Assembly (NCBI RefSeq): GCF_900460315.1
Contig: NZ_UHIO01000001.1
Location: 124,001-188,000 of the forward strand
Direction of reading: 5' to 3'
DNA: 64,000 nt
Origin: Veillonella criceti
GTDB taxonomy: Bacteria > Bacillota > Negativicutes > Veillonellales > Veillonellaceae
A program made the position numbers and the translations under genes. The notes beneath the pieces were generated by a model, which saw nothing but the letters and a program-made list of their open reading frames with translations, did not search any database and had not been told where the DNA came from. Below, piece by piece: positions 10,656 to 19,853 of this stretch; within the stretch, counting starts at the first letter, position 1; every line of letters begins with the position of its first letter.

Positions 10656-12508
10656 TGGTTACAGAAGAAGTATTGGAGAAAATTAGTCATTTACCAACAA
10701 CCCCAGGGGTATATTTATGGCGTGATCAATATAAGCGTATTATTTATGTAGGTAAAGCGATTAATTTACGGAATCGTGTTCGGTCGTATGTGCGGCAAGA
10801 TAGCAATCGGGCTCCTAAAGTGGCCGCTATGATGCGTCGTGCTGTAGATGTAGAAGTCATCCAGACTAAGACTGAAATGGAAGCGCTTATTTTAGAAAAT
10901 ACGCTGATTAAAGAGCATCATCCGAAATATAATATTATGTTGCGTGATGATAAAACGTATCCATATGTAAAAGTGACTATGCAAGAAGCTTATCCAAGAG
11001 TACTCATGGTGCGTCGTATGATCCGTGATGGGGCTAAATATTTTGGCCCTTTTACAGATGTGACAGCCGTACATCAAACGTTAAAATTGTTTCGCCGTCA
11101 TTTTCCTTTGCGCACATGTCAAAATATGAAGGTGCCACGACCTTGTTTACAGTACCATATGGGCTATTGTGAAGCACCTTGCCAAGGTTGGGTTAGTCCC
11201 GAACAATATAGACGCTATATTGAACAGATTGTACAAGTATTAGAAGGTAAGCCAATTCCACTTTTAAATCAATTAAAGGCACAAATGGAGGCGGCCGCAG
11301 AGGATTTAAATTTTGAAAAAGCGGCTGAATTGCGCGATCAATTACAGGCCTTAGATAAACTTCGTGAAAAACAGCGTATGGTAACTCAACGTGGTGACAT
11401 TGATGTGGTTGGTATTGCCATGGAAGGGCTTATGGCTTGTGTGCAGGTTTTCTTTATTAGACAAGGTCGTTTGTTAGGTCGGGAAAACTTCTTCATTAAA
11501 AATGAAGGGGATGATGAAGTGACGATTATGACAGACTTTGTGAAACAATATTATAGTGGGGCTTCCTTTGTACCTAAAGAAGTGTTGTTACCTTATGACA
11601 CAACGGAACGTGAATTGTTTGCCACTTGGTTTTCTGAAATGAAGGGACAAGTTGTAGAAGTATCAGTGCCACAACGAGGTTATAAGCACGATTTAATTAA
11701 AATGGCCGCTGAAAATGCACAAAACTTTTTAGCTGAGCGTCGTCGTCAGTGGCAATATGATATAGATAAAAGCGGTGGTGCTGTTAAGAAATTAGCAGAA
11801 GTTTTAGATTTACCCCGATTACCTGAGCGTATGGAATGTTTTGATATTTCCCATACGCAAGGGAGTGAAACGGTGGCGTCTATGGTCGTTTTTGAAGATG
11901 GTAAGCCAGCAAAGAAAGAGTACCGTCGTTTCAAATTAAAAACGGTACAGGGAAAGCCAGATGATTTTAAGTCGATGGCTGAAATCATGGAACGACGCTA
12001 TGGTAATGAAACTGATTGGCCTATGCCTGATTTGATTATTATCGATGGTGGCAAAGGGCAACTGAATGCGGCTTTACCACTGATTAGGGCTGTTGGTGTT
12101 ACTGATGTGCCCGTTATTTCATTAGCTAAACGGATTGAAGAGGTATTTGTGGAAGGTCAGTCAGAAAGTATTATTTTGTCACATCATTCACCAGAACTTC
12201 AATTGTTACAACAGATTCGTGATGAAGCACATCGTTTTGCAATTACCTATCATCGAAAATTACGAGGCAAACGTAATTTAGAATCAATCTTAGACCATAT
12301 TGAAGGGATTGGCCCTAAGCGACGCAAAGCATTGTGGCAAGCTTTTGGACAGTTAGAAAGGCTCAAACAGGCAACTGTTGATGAGATCGCTGCTGTGCCG
12401 GGGATGAATCAAAAAACGGCGGAAGCAGTGTATCGTTTTTTCCGATTGTCGAAAGATGAAAAGCGTGCTACTATTGAGAGAGGTGCTCTACAGAAGGTAG
12501 AGTCTTAA
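10655..12508 (+). CDS. uvrC: Excinuclease ABC subunit C
   Basis: UvrC makes the two incisions flanking a lesion held by UvrB. The 617-residue protein has, in order: an N-terminal GIY-YIG nuclease (GVYLWRD with IIYVGKA), a Cys-containing segment (CLQYHMGYCEAPC), a UVR motif (LNFEKAAELRDQL) that pairs with the UVR motif of UvrB, an RNase H-like nuclease domain (FDISHTQGSE and IIDGGKGQL) and a C-terminal helix-hairpin-helix DNA-binding region (IEGIGPKRRKAL). The ATG overlaps the uvrA stop by one base. Confidence 0.98.
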   Translation: MVTEEVLEKISHLPTTPGVYLWRDQYKRIIYVGKAINLRNRVRSYVRQDSNRAPKVAAMMRRAVDVEVIQTKTEMEALILENTLIKEHHPKYNIMLRDDKTYPYVKVTMQEAYPRVLMVRRMIRDGAKYFGPFTDVTAVHQTLKLFRRHFPLRTCQNMKVPRPCLQYHMGYCEAPCQGWVSPEQYRRYIEQIVQVLEGKPIPLLNQLKAQMEAAAEDLNFEKAAELRDQLQALDKLREKQRMVTQRGDIDVVGIAMEGLMACVQVFFIRQGRLLGRENFFIKNEGDDEVTIMTDFVKQYYSGASFVPKEVLLPYDTTERELFATWFSEMKGQVVEVSVPQRGYKHDLIKMAAENAQNFLAERRRQWQYDIDKSGGAVKKLAEVLDLPRLPERMECFDISHTQGSETVASMVVFEDGKPAKKEYRRFKLKTVQGKPDDFKSMAEIMERRYGNETDWPMPDLIIIDGGKGQLNAALPLIRAVGVTDVPVISLAKRIEEVFVEGQSESIILSHHSPELQLLQQIRDEAHRFAITYHRKLRGKRNLESILDHIEGIGPKRRKALWQAFGQLERLKQATVDEIAAVPGMNQKTAEAVYRFFRLSKDEKRATIERGALQKVES

Positions 12509-12557
12509 GTTAATAAGTGCCAGCAATGGGACTCGGTAATAGGGGAGGTATTTTATT

Positions 12558-13910
12558 TTGAATGGTAAGTTATCATTAAGTTCGGCGATTGTAATTGGAT
12601 CTATGCTGTTTGGTATGTTTTTTGGGGCAGGGAATCTTATTTTTCCAGTCCACATGGGACAAGAAGCTGGGGCTGACGTCTGGCCAGCCACTATTGGTTT
12701 TTTGATTACAGCTATTGGTTTACCTTTTTTAGGTGTCGTCGCTATCGGTATCTCTCGCAGTAGTGGTTTATTTGATTTAGCATCCCGTATTCATCCAACC
12801 TATGCTAAATTATTTACGGTATTATTATATTTGACAATTGGCCCTGCTTTCGCATTGCCACGTACAGCTACTGTATCCTATCAAATAGGGTTAGCCCCTT
12901 ATATTGGTGAGGAGTTACAAATGATGGCATTAGCAGGTTTTACATTTATATTCTTTGTATTAGGTTTATTTTTTTCTATGAATCCAGGGAAACTAATGAC
13001 CTATATTGGTAAAATATTAAATCCTTTATTTTTAGTATTTTTAGCCATCTTATTAGTTGTAGCATTAATTTCACCAATGGGGGCTATTAGTTCAGCGCCT
13101 GTTAGTGGTGATTATACAACAATGCCTTTCTTTAAAGGGTTTACTGAGGGGTATAATACAATGGATGCCTTGGCGGCGTTAGCTTTTGGGATTATTGTTA
13201 TTCGAGCTATGCAAGAAGTAGGTGTTAAAGAACCGAAAGATATTGCTATTGGCATGGTTAAGGCCGGCATTGTTACTGTTATTTTGATGGTTGTTATTTA
13301 TGCATTCTTGGCCTATGTAGGTGCTTCTAGTTTAGGTGTGCTACCACTATCGGCTAATGGTGGTATTGCCTTAGCTCAGATTGCTCATTATTATTTTGGG
13401 TCAATTGGGGCAGTTTTGTTAGCTATTATTGTTACATTAGCTTGTTTAAAAACTGCAGTAGGTTTAATTTGTGCTTGTTCTGAAACATTTGTAGAATTAT
13501 TTCCTAATTCTATTAGCTACAAGAAATATGCCTATACATTTGCTATCGTGTCATTCTTAATTGGTAATGTAGGTTTAACACAAATTATTTCGTTAGCCAT
13601 TCCTATTTTAATGCTCTTATATCCATTGACTATTACGATTATTTTATTGACCTTTTTGTCACCTTTATTTAAGGGACGACAAGCAGTGTATTTAAGCACA
13701 ACTGTTTTTGCATTGCTCGCTGCGATTGGTGATGCTTTAAATACATTACCTGCCTTTTTAGGTCAAAATGATTTGGTGCAAAGTGTGTTACTATTATATA
13801 AAGCCTTGCCTTTCTTTGAATTGGGGATGGGCTGGATTGTACCTTCAGGGATAGGTTTTATCTTGGGTTTAATCTATATTGCTATTAAAAAATCTGAAAG
13901 AATAGCTTAA
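12558..13910 (+). CDS. brnQ: Branched-chain amino acid carrier (LIVCS family)
   Basis: A cytoplasmic membrane symporter for leucine, isoleucine and valine, driven by sodium or proton. The 450-residue protein is almost entirely hydrophobic, with about 12 predicted membrane segments, and opens with the BrnQ signature FGMFFGAGNLIFPVHMGQEAG-type segment. The start is TTG, chosen because AGGGGAGG lies nine bases upstream and the frame gives MNGKLSLSSAIVIG. It follows uvrC by 49 bases without an evident terminator, so read-through is possible, but the functions are unrelated. Confidence 0.95.
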   Translation: MNGKLSLSSAIVIGSMLFGMFFGAGNLIFPVHMGQEAGADVWPATIGFLITAIGLPFLGVVAIGISRSSGLFDLASRIHPTYAKLFTVLLYLTIGPAFALPRTATVSYQIGLAPYIGEELQMMALAGFTFIFFVLGLFFSMNPGKLMTYIGKILNPLFLVFLAILLVVALISPMGAISSAPVSGDYTTMPFFKGFTEGYNTMDALAALAFGIIVIRAMQEVGVKEPKDIAIGMVKAGIVTVILMVVIYAFLAYVGASSLGVLPLSANGGIALAQIAHYYFGSIGAVLLAIIVTLACLKTAVGLICACSETFVELFPNSISYKKYAYTFAIVSFLIGNVGLTQIISLAIPILMLLYPLTITIILLTFLSPLFKGRQAVYLSTTVFALLAAIGDALNTLPAFLGQNDLVQSVLLLYKALPFFELGMGWIVPSGIGFILGLIYIAIKKSERIA

Positions 13911-13978
13911 TAATATAAGTATTTGTTGGCTAATAGACGAATAGAATGGGAAACGCTTGAATTAGGAGGAATAGACGT

Positions 13979-14899
13979 ATGAATATATGTGTAACTGGTG
14001 GGGCTGGATTTATTGGGTCTCATTTGGTCGACAAACTGATTGAACAAGGTCATACGGTATTAGTTATTGATAATTTAAGCACTGGTTGTCGTGAATTTGT
14101 TAATCCTAAGGCACAATTTGTGGAAATGGATATCCGTGACAGTGAACTGTTAACAGTATTGGCTAAATTCAAACCTGAATATGTATTTCATGAAGCAGCA
14201 CAAACTATGGTACCTGTTTCTATGCATGATCCTGCATTTGATTGCGATGTTAATCTAATGGGACTTATTAATGTGTTGAATACATGTTATAAAATAAATG
14301 TGAAGAAGATTATTATGCCTTCTTCTGCTGCTGTATATGGTGATTTAGATACATTGCCTTTAACTGAAGCCATGGTAGGTCATCCATCATCGTTTTATGG
14401 ATTGACTAAGTTGACTACGGAAAGTTACTTACGTCTTTACTATGAAGCGTTTGGTTTACCTTATATTTGTTTTCGGTATGCCAATGTATATGGGCCACGT
14501 CAAGGTAACGGTGGTGAAGGTGGTGTAATCAGTATTTTCTGTGAGCGTCTTCAAAAACAACAAGATATTACAATTTTTGGTGATGGTGAACAAACACGAG
14601 ACTTTGTTTATGTAGATGATGTAGTAGCAGCGAATCTAAACGCATTAGAAGTACCTGATTTAGTGGGGGTAATTAATGTAAGTACAGAAGTAAGTACTTC
14701 TTTAAATGAATTAGTGGCTCAATTTAAGAATATTGTAGGTCATGACTTTGTAGTCCATTATGAAAGCGAACGTGCTGGTGATATAAAACATTCCTTGTTA
14801 AGTACAAAAAAAATGATGGCTGAGTTAAATTACTCGCCTAAAATTAATTTGACAACAGGCCTAGCAAACACGTATCATTATTTCGATAGCAAATTATAG
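13979..14899 (+). CDS. NAD-dependent nucleotide-sugar epimerase/dehydratase (GalE-like)
   Basis: An extended short-chain dehydrogenase with N-terminal Rossmann motif GGAGFIGSHL, the SSAAVYG strand and the catalytic pair YGLTK. The 306-residue length and the motif RYANVYGPRQ resemble the UDP-glucose 4-epimerase-like group found in Firmicutes and Thermotogae. A second, more classical GalE is encoded at 19854, so this copy may act on a different sugar, for example a UDP-N-acetylhexosamine for envelope polysaccharide (inference). AGGAGG precedes the ATG. Substrate cannot be read from sequence. Confidence 0.85.
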   Translation: MNICVTGGAGFIGSHLVDKLIEQGHTVLVIDNLSTGCREFVNPKAQFVEMDIRDSELLTVLAKFKPEYVFHEAAQTMVPVSMHDPAFDCDVNLMGLINVLNTCYKINVKKIIMPSSAAVYGDLDTLPLTEAMVGHPSSFYGLTKLTTESYLRLYYEAFGLPYICFRYANVYGPRQGNGGEGGVISIFCERLQKQQDITIFGDGEQTRDFVYVDDVVAANLNALEVPDLVGVINVSTEVSTSLNELVAQFKNIVGHDFVVHYESERAGDIKHSLLSTKKMMAELNYSPKINLTTGLANTYHYFDSKL

Positions 14900-14983
14900 A
14901 CATTGTGTACATAATTTAAAAAAGTTCACTACAATAAAAGATGAAATAATAAGTACGAGAGTAGTTATTTTAAGGAGATTGAC

Positions 14984-15583
14984 ATGGAAACAAAGAAACA
15001 AGAAGAGAAGAAGATGCAGTATATTATTTGTCGTGTATGTGGTTACATTGAAACGGCTGATAAGGCAGACCAACCTTGCCCTGCTTGCGGTTTTCCAAAA
15101 ACTGTTTGGACTGAATATACACCACGTAAATTAAATCCAACGCGTAAACGTTTATTAGACTTACATTTACATCCAATTGCTGTACACTTTCCTATTGCTG
15201 GCTCTGCTTTGACGGTAGGCTTGCCAATCTTGGGTTTATTAGTACCATATTCCTTAAGTTATCGCTTGTTTGACTTTGCTATGATGGTATGTTTAGTAAT
15301 GCCTTTATTAGTTCTTGTAGGTGCTATTTCTGGATATATTGGTGGGAAACTTCGTTACAAAACAACAACAGCTCCTGTATTGAAATTTAAAATTTACTTG
15401 AGTATTGTATACTTTATACTGACAGTTATTCAGGCTTATGTAGCTTATGCTTATACGGTACATGCAGGAAATGCTTTAATCATTGCTGTATTAGGTGTAT
15501 TGGCTTCCGTGTCTGCTGCTATTTTGGGTAAAAAAGGGTCTCATTTATTTGCAGGCTTATTTGGTCCTTATGTACAAGGCTAA
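14984..15583 (+). CDS. Rubredoxin-like domain fused to DUF2231-type membrane domain
   Basis: The 199-residue protein begins with a short metal-binding module having Cys16-x2-Cys19 and Cys32-x2-Cys35, spaced as in the iron site of rubredoxin-like domains at rubrerythrin ends. It is followed by about four membrane segments. The segment LHLHPIAVHFPIAGS, with two His, is characteristic of DUF2231 membrane proteins. This suggests a membrane-bound redox protein that could pass electrons between an iron site and a His-ligated cofactor (inference). AAGGAG precedes the ATG. It stands apart from neighbours, with an 84-base upstream gap. Confidence 0.8.
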   Translation: METKKQEEKKMQYIICRVCGYIETADKADQPCPACGFPKTVWTEYTPRKLNPTRKRLLDLHLHPIAVHFPIAGSALTVGLPILGLLVPYSLSYRLFDFAMMVCLVMPLLVLVGAISGYIGGKLRYKTTTAPVLKFKIYLSIVYFILTVIQAYVAYAYTVHAGNALIIAVLGVLASVSAAILGKKGSHLFAGLFGPYVQG

Positions 15584-15596
15584 GACTAATTTATGG

Positions 15597-15602
15597 TATA
15601 AT
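15597..15602 (+). promoter_or_regulatory. Putative -10 element of the leader/small RNA before the nucleoid protein gene
   Basis: A perfect TATAAT 13 bases after the preceding stop codon. The -35 is poorly matched. It would start transcription near 15609, giving an RNA of about 180 bases that ends at the terminator at 15744-15790. Confidence 0.5.
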
Positions 15603-15608
15603 AGTAGT

Positions 15609-15790
15609 ACACTAAGGTAAGTTTTTTAACGTGTTTTTAAAGCATCTTAAGTTACTTACAGAGAAGCTATGCTAGTTTCTACTATGTCTCAAGTAATTGA
15701 GGTTGTATTATTAAGTTTCATAAGATATATTAACAACTTATTGAAGTGTCTTGTTTCTGCGTTAGGTTAATGCGAAGCAAGGCACTTTTT
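15609..15790 (+). ncRNA. Candidate structured small RNA or attenuator leader
   Basis: A non-coding stretch of about 182 bases bounded by TATAAT upstream and a strong intrinsic terminator at its 3' end. By eye it folds as a rod: TAAGTT (15618-15623) pairs with AACTTA (15735-15740), TTAA (15626-15629) with TTAA (15730-15733), ATCTTA (15644-15649) with TAAGAT (15721-15726), GTTACTT (15651-15657) with AAGTAAT (15691-15697), and GAAGCT (15663-15668) with AGTTTC (15674-15679). Large unpaired bulges lie on each side. The size and rod shape recall 6S RNA, but I cannot confirm the family. The alternative is a cis-acting leader of the next gene. Confidence 0.45.
15744..15790 (+). terminator. Strong intrinsic terminator 20 bases before a start codon
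   Basis: AAGTGTCTTGTTTC and following bases pair with the arm ending CAAGGCACTT (about 20 pairs with a few G-U and one bulge, loop near 15765), followed by five T. No promoter fits between it and the ATG at 15810. Confidence 0.8.
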
Positions 15791-15809
15791 ATCCGTTTAA
15801 GGAGTAATT

Positions 15810-16808
15810 ATGCAAATCAATCGAGCTGTATTGCAAATATTAGATTTTTCATCATCGTTAGCTGTATATTCTGAAAATGAATTGAATATGGGGGAGGAAG
15901 CCTTACAAGATTATGTAAGTGCTCATGTAACTAAAGGTATTAAAGATCCAGGGTTACGTACAGGCTATTTAAATGAAACGAGTCAGTTAGGCCAATTAAT
16001 CAAACAATATAGTGAAGGCGTAACCGATTTAGTTTCATTAGGTAAAGACTTGGGTGAACGAGTATTTAATTTTATGAAGCAGGCAACAGATCCTGTTATT
16101 ATTGATATGATTATTTGTGAAGCGGCCGAGAATCACCGCTATCTCTGCCTTTTACTATGTCAGGCACATGATGCTTATACACATCAATTGTTTAATGAAG
16201 AAGATGGCACTTTGACTACTGAATTGATACCTAACCGTGCTGTTCTACCAAGTCCTACGCAAAAATTACGCTCTTTTTGTGCTATTAATTTAGATGATTT
16301 TTCAGTTCGTTTATTTGAGCCTAAAGGAGAATATGATGGTGAGGTTGTATATATTTTAGGGGATAAGGTGTTACAAATTGGCACAAATCCTTCCTCGCGT
16401 GATACTGTATCCAAAGTACGGCGCATTGTAGATAAGGTAGCGAAAGCTCATGAGGGGGATGGCGTGGAGGAATTAGTAAAAGTACGGTCTATGATTTCTA
16501 AAAATGCAGAAGTTTCAGATACGCTTAATCCTGAAACGATTGTGGAGGCTGTATTTGCTAATCAACCACAACAAAAGGAGGCGGCTAAAAAGGCGTTAGC
16601 TGAACAAGATATGTTACGACCATTACCGGTGAATCGTGAGTTTGCTAGTAAAGTAGGGGAGAAGCATAAAATTAAGACTGATACAGGGATTGAGATTAGT
16701 TTTCCTGTAGAGTATATGCAGAATAGTGAATTTATTGAAATTGTTACGAATCCAGATGGGACGTTACGTATTGAATTAAAGAATATTAACAAAATTTTAA
16801 ATAAATGA
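15810..16808 (+). CDS. Nucleoid-associated protein (NdpA/YejK family)
   Basis: Residues 1-30 (MQINRAVLQILDF, then a Ser/Glu-rich turn) and the C-terminal part (IKTDTGIEISFPVEYM and ITNPDGTLRIELKNI-like text) match the 37-kDa nucleoid-associated protein family (PF04245). The 332 residues fit the family length, and there is no signal peptide or membrane segment. Such proteins co-purify with the nucleoid, but their exact function is unknown. AAGGAG sits seven bases before the ATG. All transcription into this gene seems to have to pass the terminator at 15744-15790, suggesting attenuation or low expression by read-through. Confidence 0.85.
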   Translation: MQINRAVLQILDFSSSLAVYSENELNMGEEALQDYVSAHVTKGIKDPGLRTGYLNETSQLGQLIKQYSEGVTDLVSLGKDLGERVFNFMKQATDPVIIDMIICEAAENHRYLCLLLCQAHDAYTHQLFNEEDGTLTTELIPNRAVLPSPTQKLRSFCAINLDDFSVRLFEPKGEYDGEVVYILGDKVLQIGTNPSSRDTVSKVRRIVDKVAKAHEGDGVEELVKVRSMISKNAEVSDTLNPETIVEAVFANQPQQKEAAKKALAEQDMLRPLPVNREFASKVGEKHKIKTDTGIEISFPVEYMQNSEFIEIVTNPDGTLRIELKNINKILNK

Positions 16809-16910
16809 TTACCATTAAAATGAAGATTAATTAGGTTATCAATTAATTTTTATAATAAAATATAGTAGTTTTTGGGATAATTGTAGTAAAATATAAAAGG
16901 AACGATACGT

Positions 16911-17399
16911 GTGAGTAAGAAAGACCATAAAAAAACAAATGTAATGCGTATGTTGGATACGCAAAAAATCAGTTATGAAGTACTTGCTTATGAATGGGAA
17001 GAAGGTCGTGGTGCTGGTGTACATGTAGCCGAAGAGTTACATTTACCAGAAGCACAAGTGTTTAAGACATTAGTCGGTCGTGGTAATGTTACAGGACCGG
17101 TCGTCTTTTGTATTCCTGTAGCAGCTGAATTAGATTTAAAACAGGCCGCTCGTGTGAGTGGCAATAAGTCAGTAGAACTTATTGCAGTCAAAGATTTATT
17201 AGGACTCACTGGCTATTTACGAGGTGGTTGTTCACCAGTGGGAATGAAGAAATTATTTCCCACTTATTTTGATGCTACAATGGCTAATTTTAATGAAATC
17301 TATGTAAGTGCTGGTTTACGAGGGATGCAAATTAAAGTAAATCCTCAGGATTTACAAGCGGTGGTAGCCGCACATTTTGAACCATTAACTATGAAATAA
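16911..17399 (+). CDS. ybaK: YbaK/EbsC-type aminoacyl-tRNA deacylase (probable Cys-tRNA(Pro) deacylase)
   Basis: Members of the INS superfamily hydrolyse mischarged tRNAs; YbaK removes Cys from tRNA(Pro). The 162-residue protein contains HVAEELHLPEAQVFKTLV near residue 40, the strand VVFCIPVAAELDLK, and the loop GYLRGGCSPVGMKK, which is diagnostic of the family. The start is GTG, supported by AAAGGA upstream; no better ATG exists in frame. Monocistronic by spacing. Confidence 0.92.
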   Translation: MSKKDHKKTNVMRMLDTQKISYEVLAYEWEEGRGAGVHVAEELHLPEAQVFKTLVGRGNVTGPVVFCIPVAAELDLKQAARVSGNKSVELIAVKDLLGLTGYLRGGCSPVGMKKLFPTYFDATMANFNEIYVSAGLRGMQIKVNPQDLQAVVAAHFEPLTMK

Positions 17400-17409
17400 T
17401 TTAAACATG

Positions 17410-17437
17410 AAGCGCGTAGAGGGCGTTTTAATTTTTA
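17410..17437 (+). terminator. Possible weak terminator after ybaK
   Basis: AAGCGC (17410-17415) can pair with GCGTTT (17423-17428), with one G-U, followed by TAATTTTTATTTT. The stem is short. Confidence 0.4.
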
Positions 17438-17532
17438 TTTTATAGTAAGGTGGTAAGGTATAGGGATAGATTATAACAGAAGTATTATACGATTATACAG
17501 GGATGTATTAAGTCGTATTATAAGGAGTTTAT

Positions 17533-18258
17533 ATGGGTAAAAAATATTATGCCGTAAAAGAGGGGAGAGTACGGGGGATCTTTGATTCATGGGCTGCTTG
17601 TGAGAGACAAGTTAAAGGATATGGTGGTGCTATTTATAAATCGTTTACTTCACGTCAAGAGGCTGAGGAGTTTATAGCTGATGAAGTAGCTCCGATTAAA
17701 GGTATGTCTATGGCTGAATATTTGGAAACGGCTAAGGCTTCACAGCGTCGCTCGACACGTCGCAAAAAGGTTGTTCCCACAACACCGGCACCAGTAGTAA
17801 CGGCGGAATCAATTTTGGCTAACTTGGGACCGGACTGCATGTTGGCTTATATTGATGGGAGTTACGATAAAGTTCGCAATACTGTAGGCGCTGGTGGTGT
17901 TATGTTTTATGAAGGGCAAGAAGAAACGTTTTCTTTTGGCACTGATAAAGAGATGTATACAGCCTATTGGAATGTAGCAGGAGAATTATTAGGGGCGATG
18001 CATGTTATAAAGACTGCCATTGCAAAGCAAATGGAAGAAGTGCATATTTATTATGATTATATGGGCATAGAAATGTGGGCTACGGGCCGCTGGAAAGCAA
18101 ATAATCCCTTAACGAAAGCGTATGCAGAATTTACGTTTAATAGCCGACGTCAAATTAAAACTGTATTCCATAAAGTAGCGGCGCATACAGGTGTTGTATA
18201 TAATGAAAAGGCTGATGAATTAGCTAAGGCAGGAACGACAAAATTGATTGATATATGA
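17533..18258 (+). CDS. Ribonuclease H with N-terminal viroplasmin-type hybrid-binding domain
   Basis: RNase HI-type enzymes degrade the RNA strand of RNA-DNA hybrids. The first 50 residues (KKYYAVKEGRVRGIFDSW, KGYGGAIYKSF) form the caulimovirus/viroplasmin domain found at the N terminus of eukaryotic RNase H1 and some bacterial enzymes. A linker with RRSTRRKK follows. The catalytic domain shows the four acidic residues in AYIDGSY, AGELLGAM, YYDYMGIE and NEKADELAK. ATAAGGAG precedes the ATG. 241 residues is normal for this architecture. Confidence 0.93.
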   Translation: MGKKYYAVKEGRVRGIFDSWAACERQVKGYGGAIYKSFTSRQEAEEFIADEVAPIKGMSMAEYLETAKASQRRSTRRKKVVPTTPAPVVTAESILANLGPDCMLAYIDGSYDKVRNTVGAGGVMFYEGQEETFSFGTDKEMYTAYWNVAGELLGAMHVIKTAIAKQMEEVHIYYDYMGIEMWATGRWKANNPLTKAYAEFTFNSRRQIKTVFHKVAAHTGVVYNEKADELAKAGTTKLIDI

Positions 18259-18289
18259 AAATAATGTATAATTCATTACTCATTAACTA

Positions 18290-18318
18290 TTGCGTCTCTG
18301 TTGGGAGCACGGTACAAT
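18290..18318 (+). promoter_or_regulatory. Putative promoter for pgi
   Basis: TTGCGT (18290-18295), 17-base spacer, TACAAT (18313-18318), 29 bases before the pgi start. Confidence 0.45.
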
Positions 18319-18347
18319 AAGAGAAGTGAATTAAAGGAGGGGTCAGA

Positions 18348-19784
18348 ATGAAAAAAATCATCCTGCCATCAGGTTTTACATTTGATTATACTAATTTATT
18401 TACTGCTTGGGGTGTCACTGAAGCAGATGTACATACGTATTTTGACTTAATTGCTAATGCTGTAAAAGCAGCTACCCGTGTTCGTTTAACAGGTGTTGTT
18501 GAAGGGCATTTGTCGAAAGATGGAGCACCAGAAGCTGTTTTATTTCCTCAATTACCATATATTGAAGATACTCATTTAAATAATGAAGCCGTATTGCAAC
18601 GGTTAATTAATCTAGGGCAACATGCGAAAGAATCTGTAGATGCTGTAGTTAGCTTTGGCATTGGTGGATCATATTTAGGTGGTAAAGTTTTATTTGATGT
18701 TCATTGCGGTGAATTTTGGAATCAAAAAACGGTAGCAGAACGCGATGGGTATCCGCAGTTGTATTTTAGTGGTAATAATGTGGATCCTTTGCGTACTAAT
18801 GAATTGATTGCTACCTTAAAACGGAGTGCGAGTCAAAAAGGCGCTGATTTTACTGTGATGCTCATTTTGATTTCTAAATCAGGATCAACCATTGAACCAA
18901 TGTCTAATTTTATGGTTGTACAAGAAGCCTTATTGGCGGCAGGTATTAACGTAGAAGTTGTAGCTGTTACAGATCCTAGAGATGATGAAAAAGAAACATT
19001 GCTTCATAAATTAGCAGTGCAACAAGGGTGGCCTATTTTTGCTGTACCTGACGGTGTAGGTGGTCGTTTCTCCGTATTCACCGAAGTAGGGCTTATTATT
19101 GGCGCTGTTATTGGCTTTGATATTCGTGCCTTTTTAGAAGGGGCCCGCGATATGGACAAAGCTTGTCAAAGTGGTGATATGCTGAAAAACCCAGCCTTAT
19201 TAAATGCTATTTTAAAATATATAGGCTCTGAAAAATATGGACGAATTATAGAGATTATGATGCCGTATGGAGATTCTTTGAAATCATTGGCTGAATGGTA
19301 TGTTCAATTACTAGCTGAATCATTAGGGAAAAAACAAAGCAAAGGCAAAGGGCGTTATGGTCGTACACCTGTTGTTGCGGTGGGAACAACTGATATGCAT
19401 GCACAAACGCAAGAGCATCAAGAAGGCCGCCTTAATAAAATTGTAACCTTTGTAAAGGTAAAGGATTGGGAAACGAAAGCTATCGTGCCACATACGTATG
19501 ATGAATATAAAACACTCAAAGCATTTAGTGGTTTGGACTTAGGGGCTATTTTAAATACAGCATTAGAGGCTAATAGTGAAGCGTTAACGGGTGATGAACG
19601 TTTTAATATTACCTTTGAATTGCCAACAGTATCAGCTTACCATCTAGGTGAGTTTATGTTTATGTTGTGTTGGTCTATTTTCTATGAAGGGCAACTAGCT
19701 GGTGTAGATGCCTTTGATCAACCGGGTGTAGAAGTGTATAAAAAGCTATTGGGACCAAAATTGGCAGAACAGCAAGGTGAGTAA
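18348..19784 (+). CDS. pgi: Glucose-6-phosphate isomerase
   Basis: Interconverts glucose 6-phosphate and fructose 6-phosphate in the cytoplasm. The 478 residues contain the phosphosugar-binding segment FGIGGSYLGGK, ILISKSGSTIEP, GGRFSVFTEVGL, and the catalytic region AESLGKK followed by GTTDMHAQTQEHQEG. AAAGGAGG precedes the ATG. It precedes galE by 69 bases, and together they can supply UDP-sugars as well as glycolysis or gluconeogenesis. It is separate from the lower glycolytic cluster at 57-64 kb. Confidence 0.97.
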   Translation: MKKIILPSGFTFDYTNLFTAWGVTEADVHTYFDLIANAVKAATRVRLTGVVEGHLSKDGAPEAVLFPQLPYIEDTHLNNEAVLQRLINLGQHAKESVDAVVSFGIGGSYLGGKVLFDVHCGEFWNQKTVAERDGYPQLYFSGNNVDPLRTNELIATLKRSASQKGADFTVMLILISKSGSTIEPMSNFMVVQEALLAAGINVEVVAVTDPRDDEKETLLHKLAVQQGWPIFAVPDGVGGRFSVFTEVGLIIGAVIGFDIRAFLEGARDMDKACQSGDMLKNPALLNAILKYIGSEKYGRIIEIMMPYGDSLKSLAEWYVQLLAESLGKKQSKGKGRYGRTPVVAVGTTDMHAQTQEHQEGRLNKIVTFVKVKDWETKAIVPHTYDEYKTLKAFSGLDLGAILNTALEANSEALTGDERFNITFELPTVSAYHLGEFMFMLCWSIFYEGQLAGVDAFDQPGVEVYKKLLGPKLAEQQGE

Positions 19785-19853
19785 TCGAGTTTCACTAATT
19801 TATGCAGTGGGCGTAATCAAGAACTCATCGATATTGTTGTAGGAGGCGTTGTT

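Noticed and set aside
15584-15809. T-box riboswitch before the nucleoid protein gene
   Set aside because: No AGGGTGGNACCGCG-type T-box sequence is present, and the downstream gene is not an aminoacyl-tRNA synthetase or amino-acid gene.
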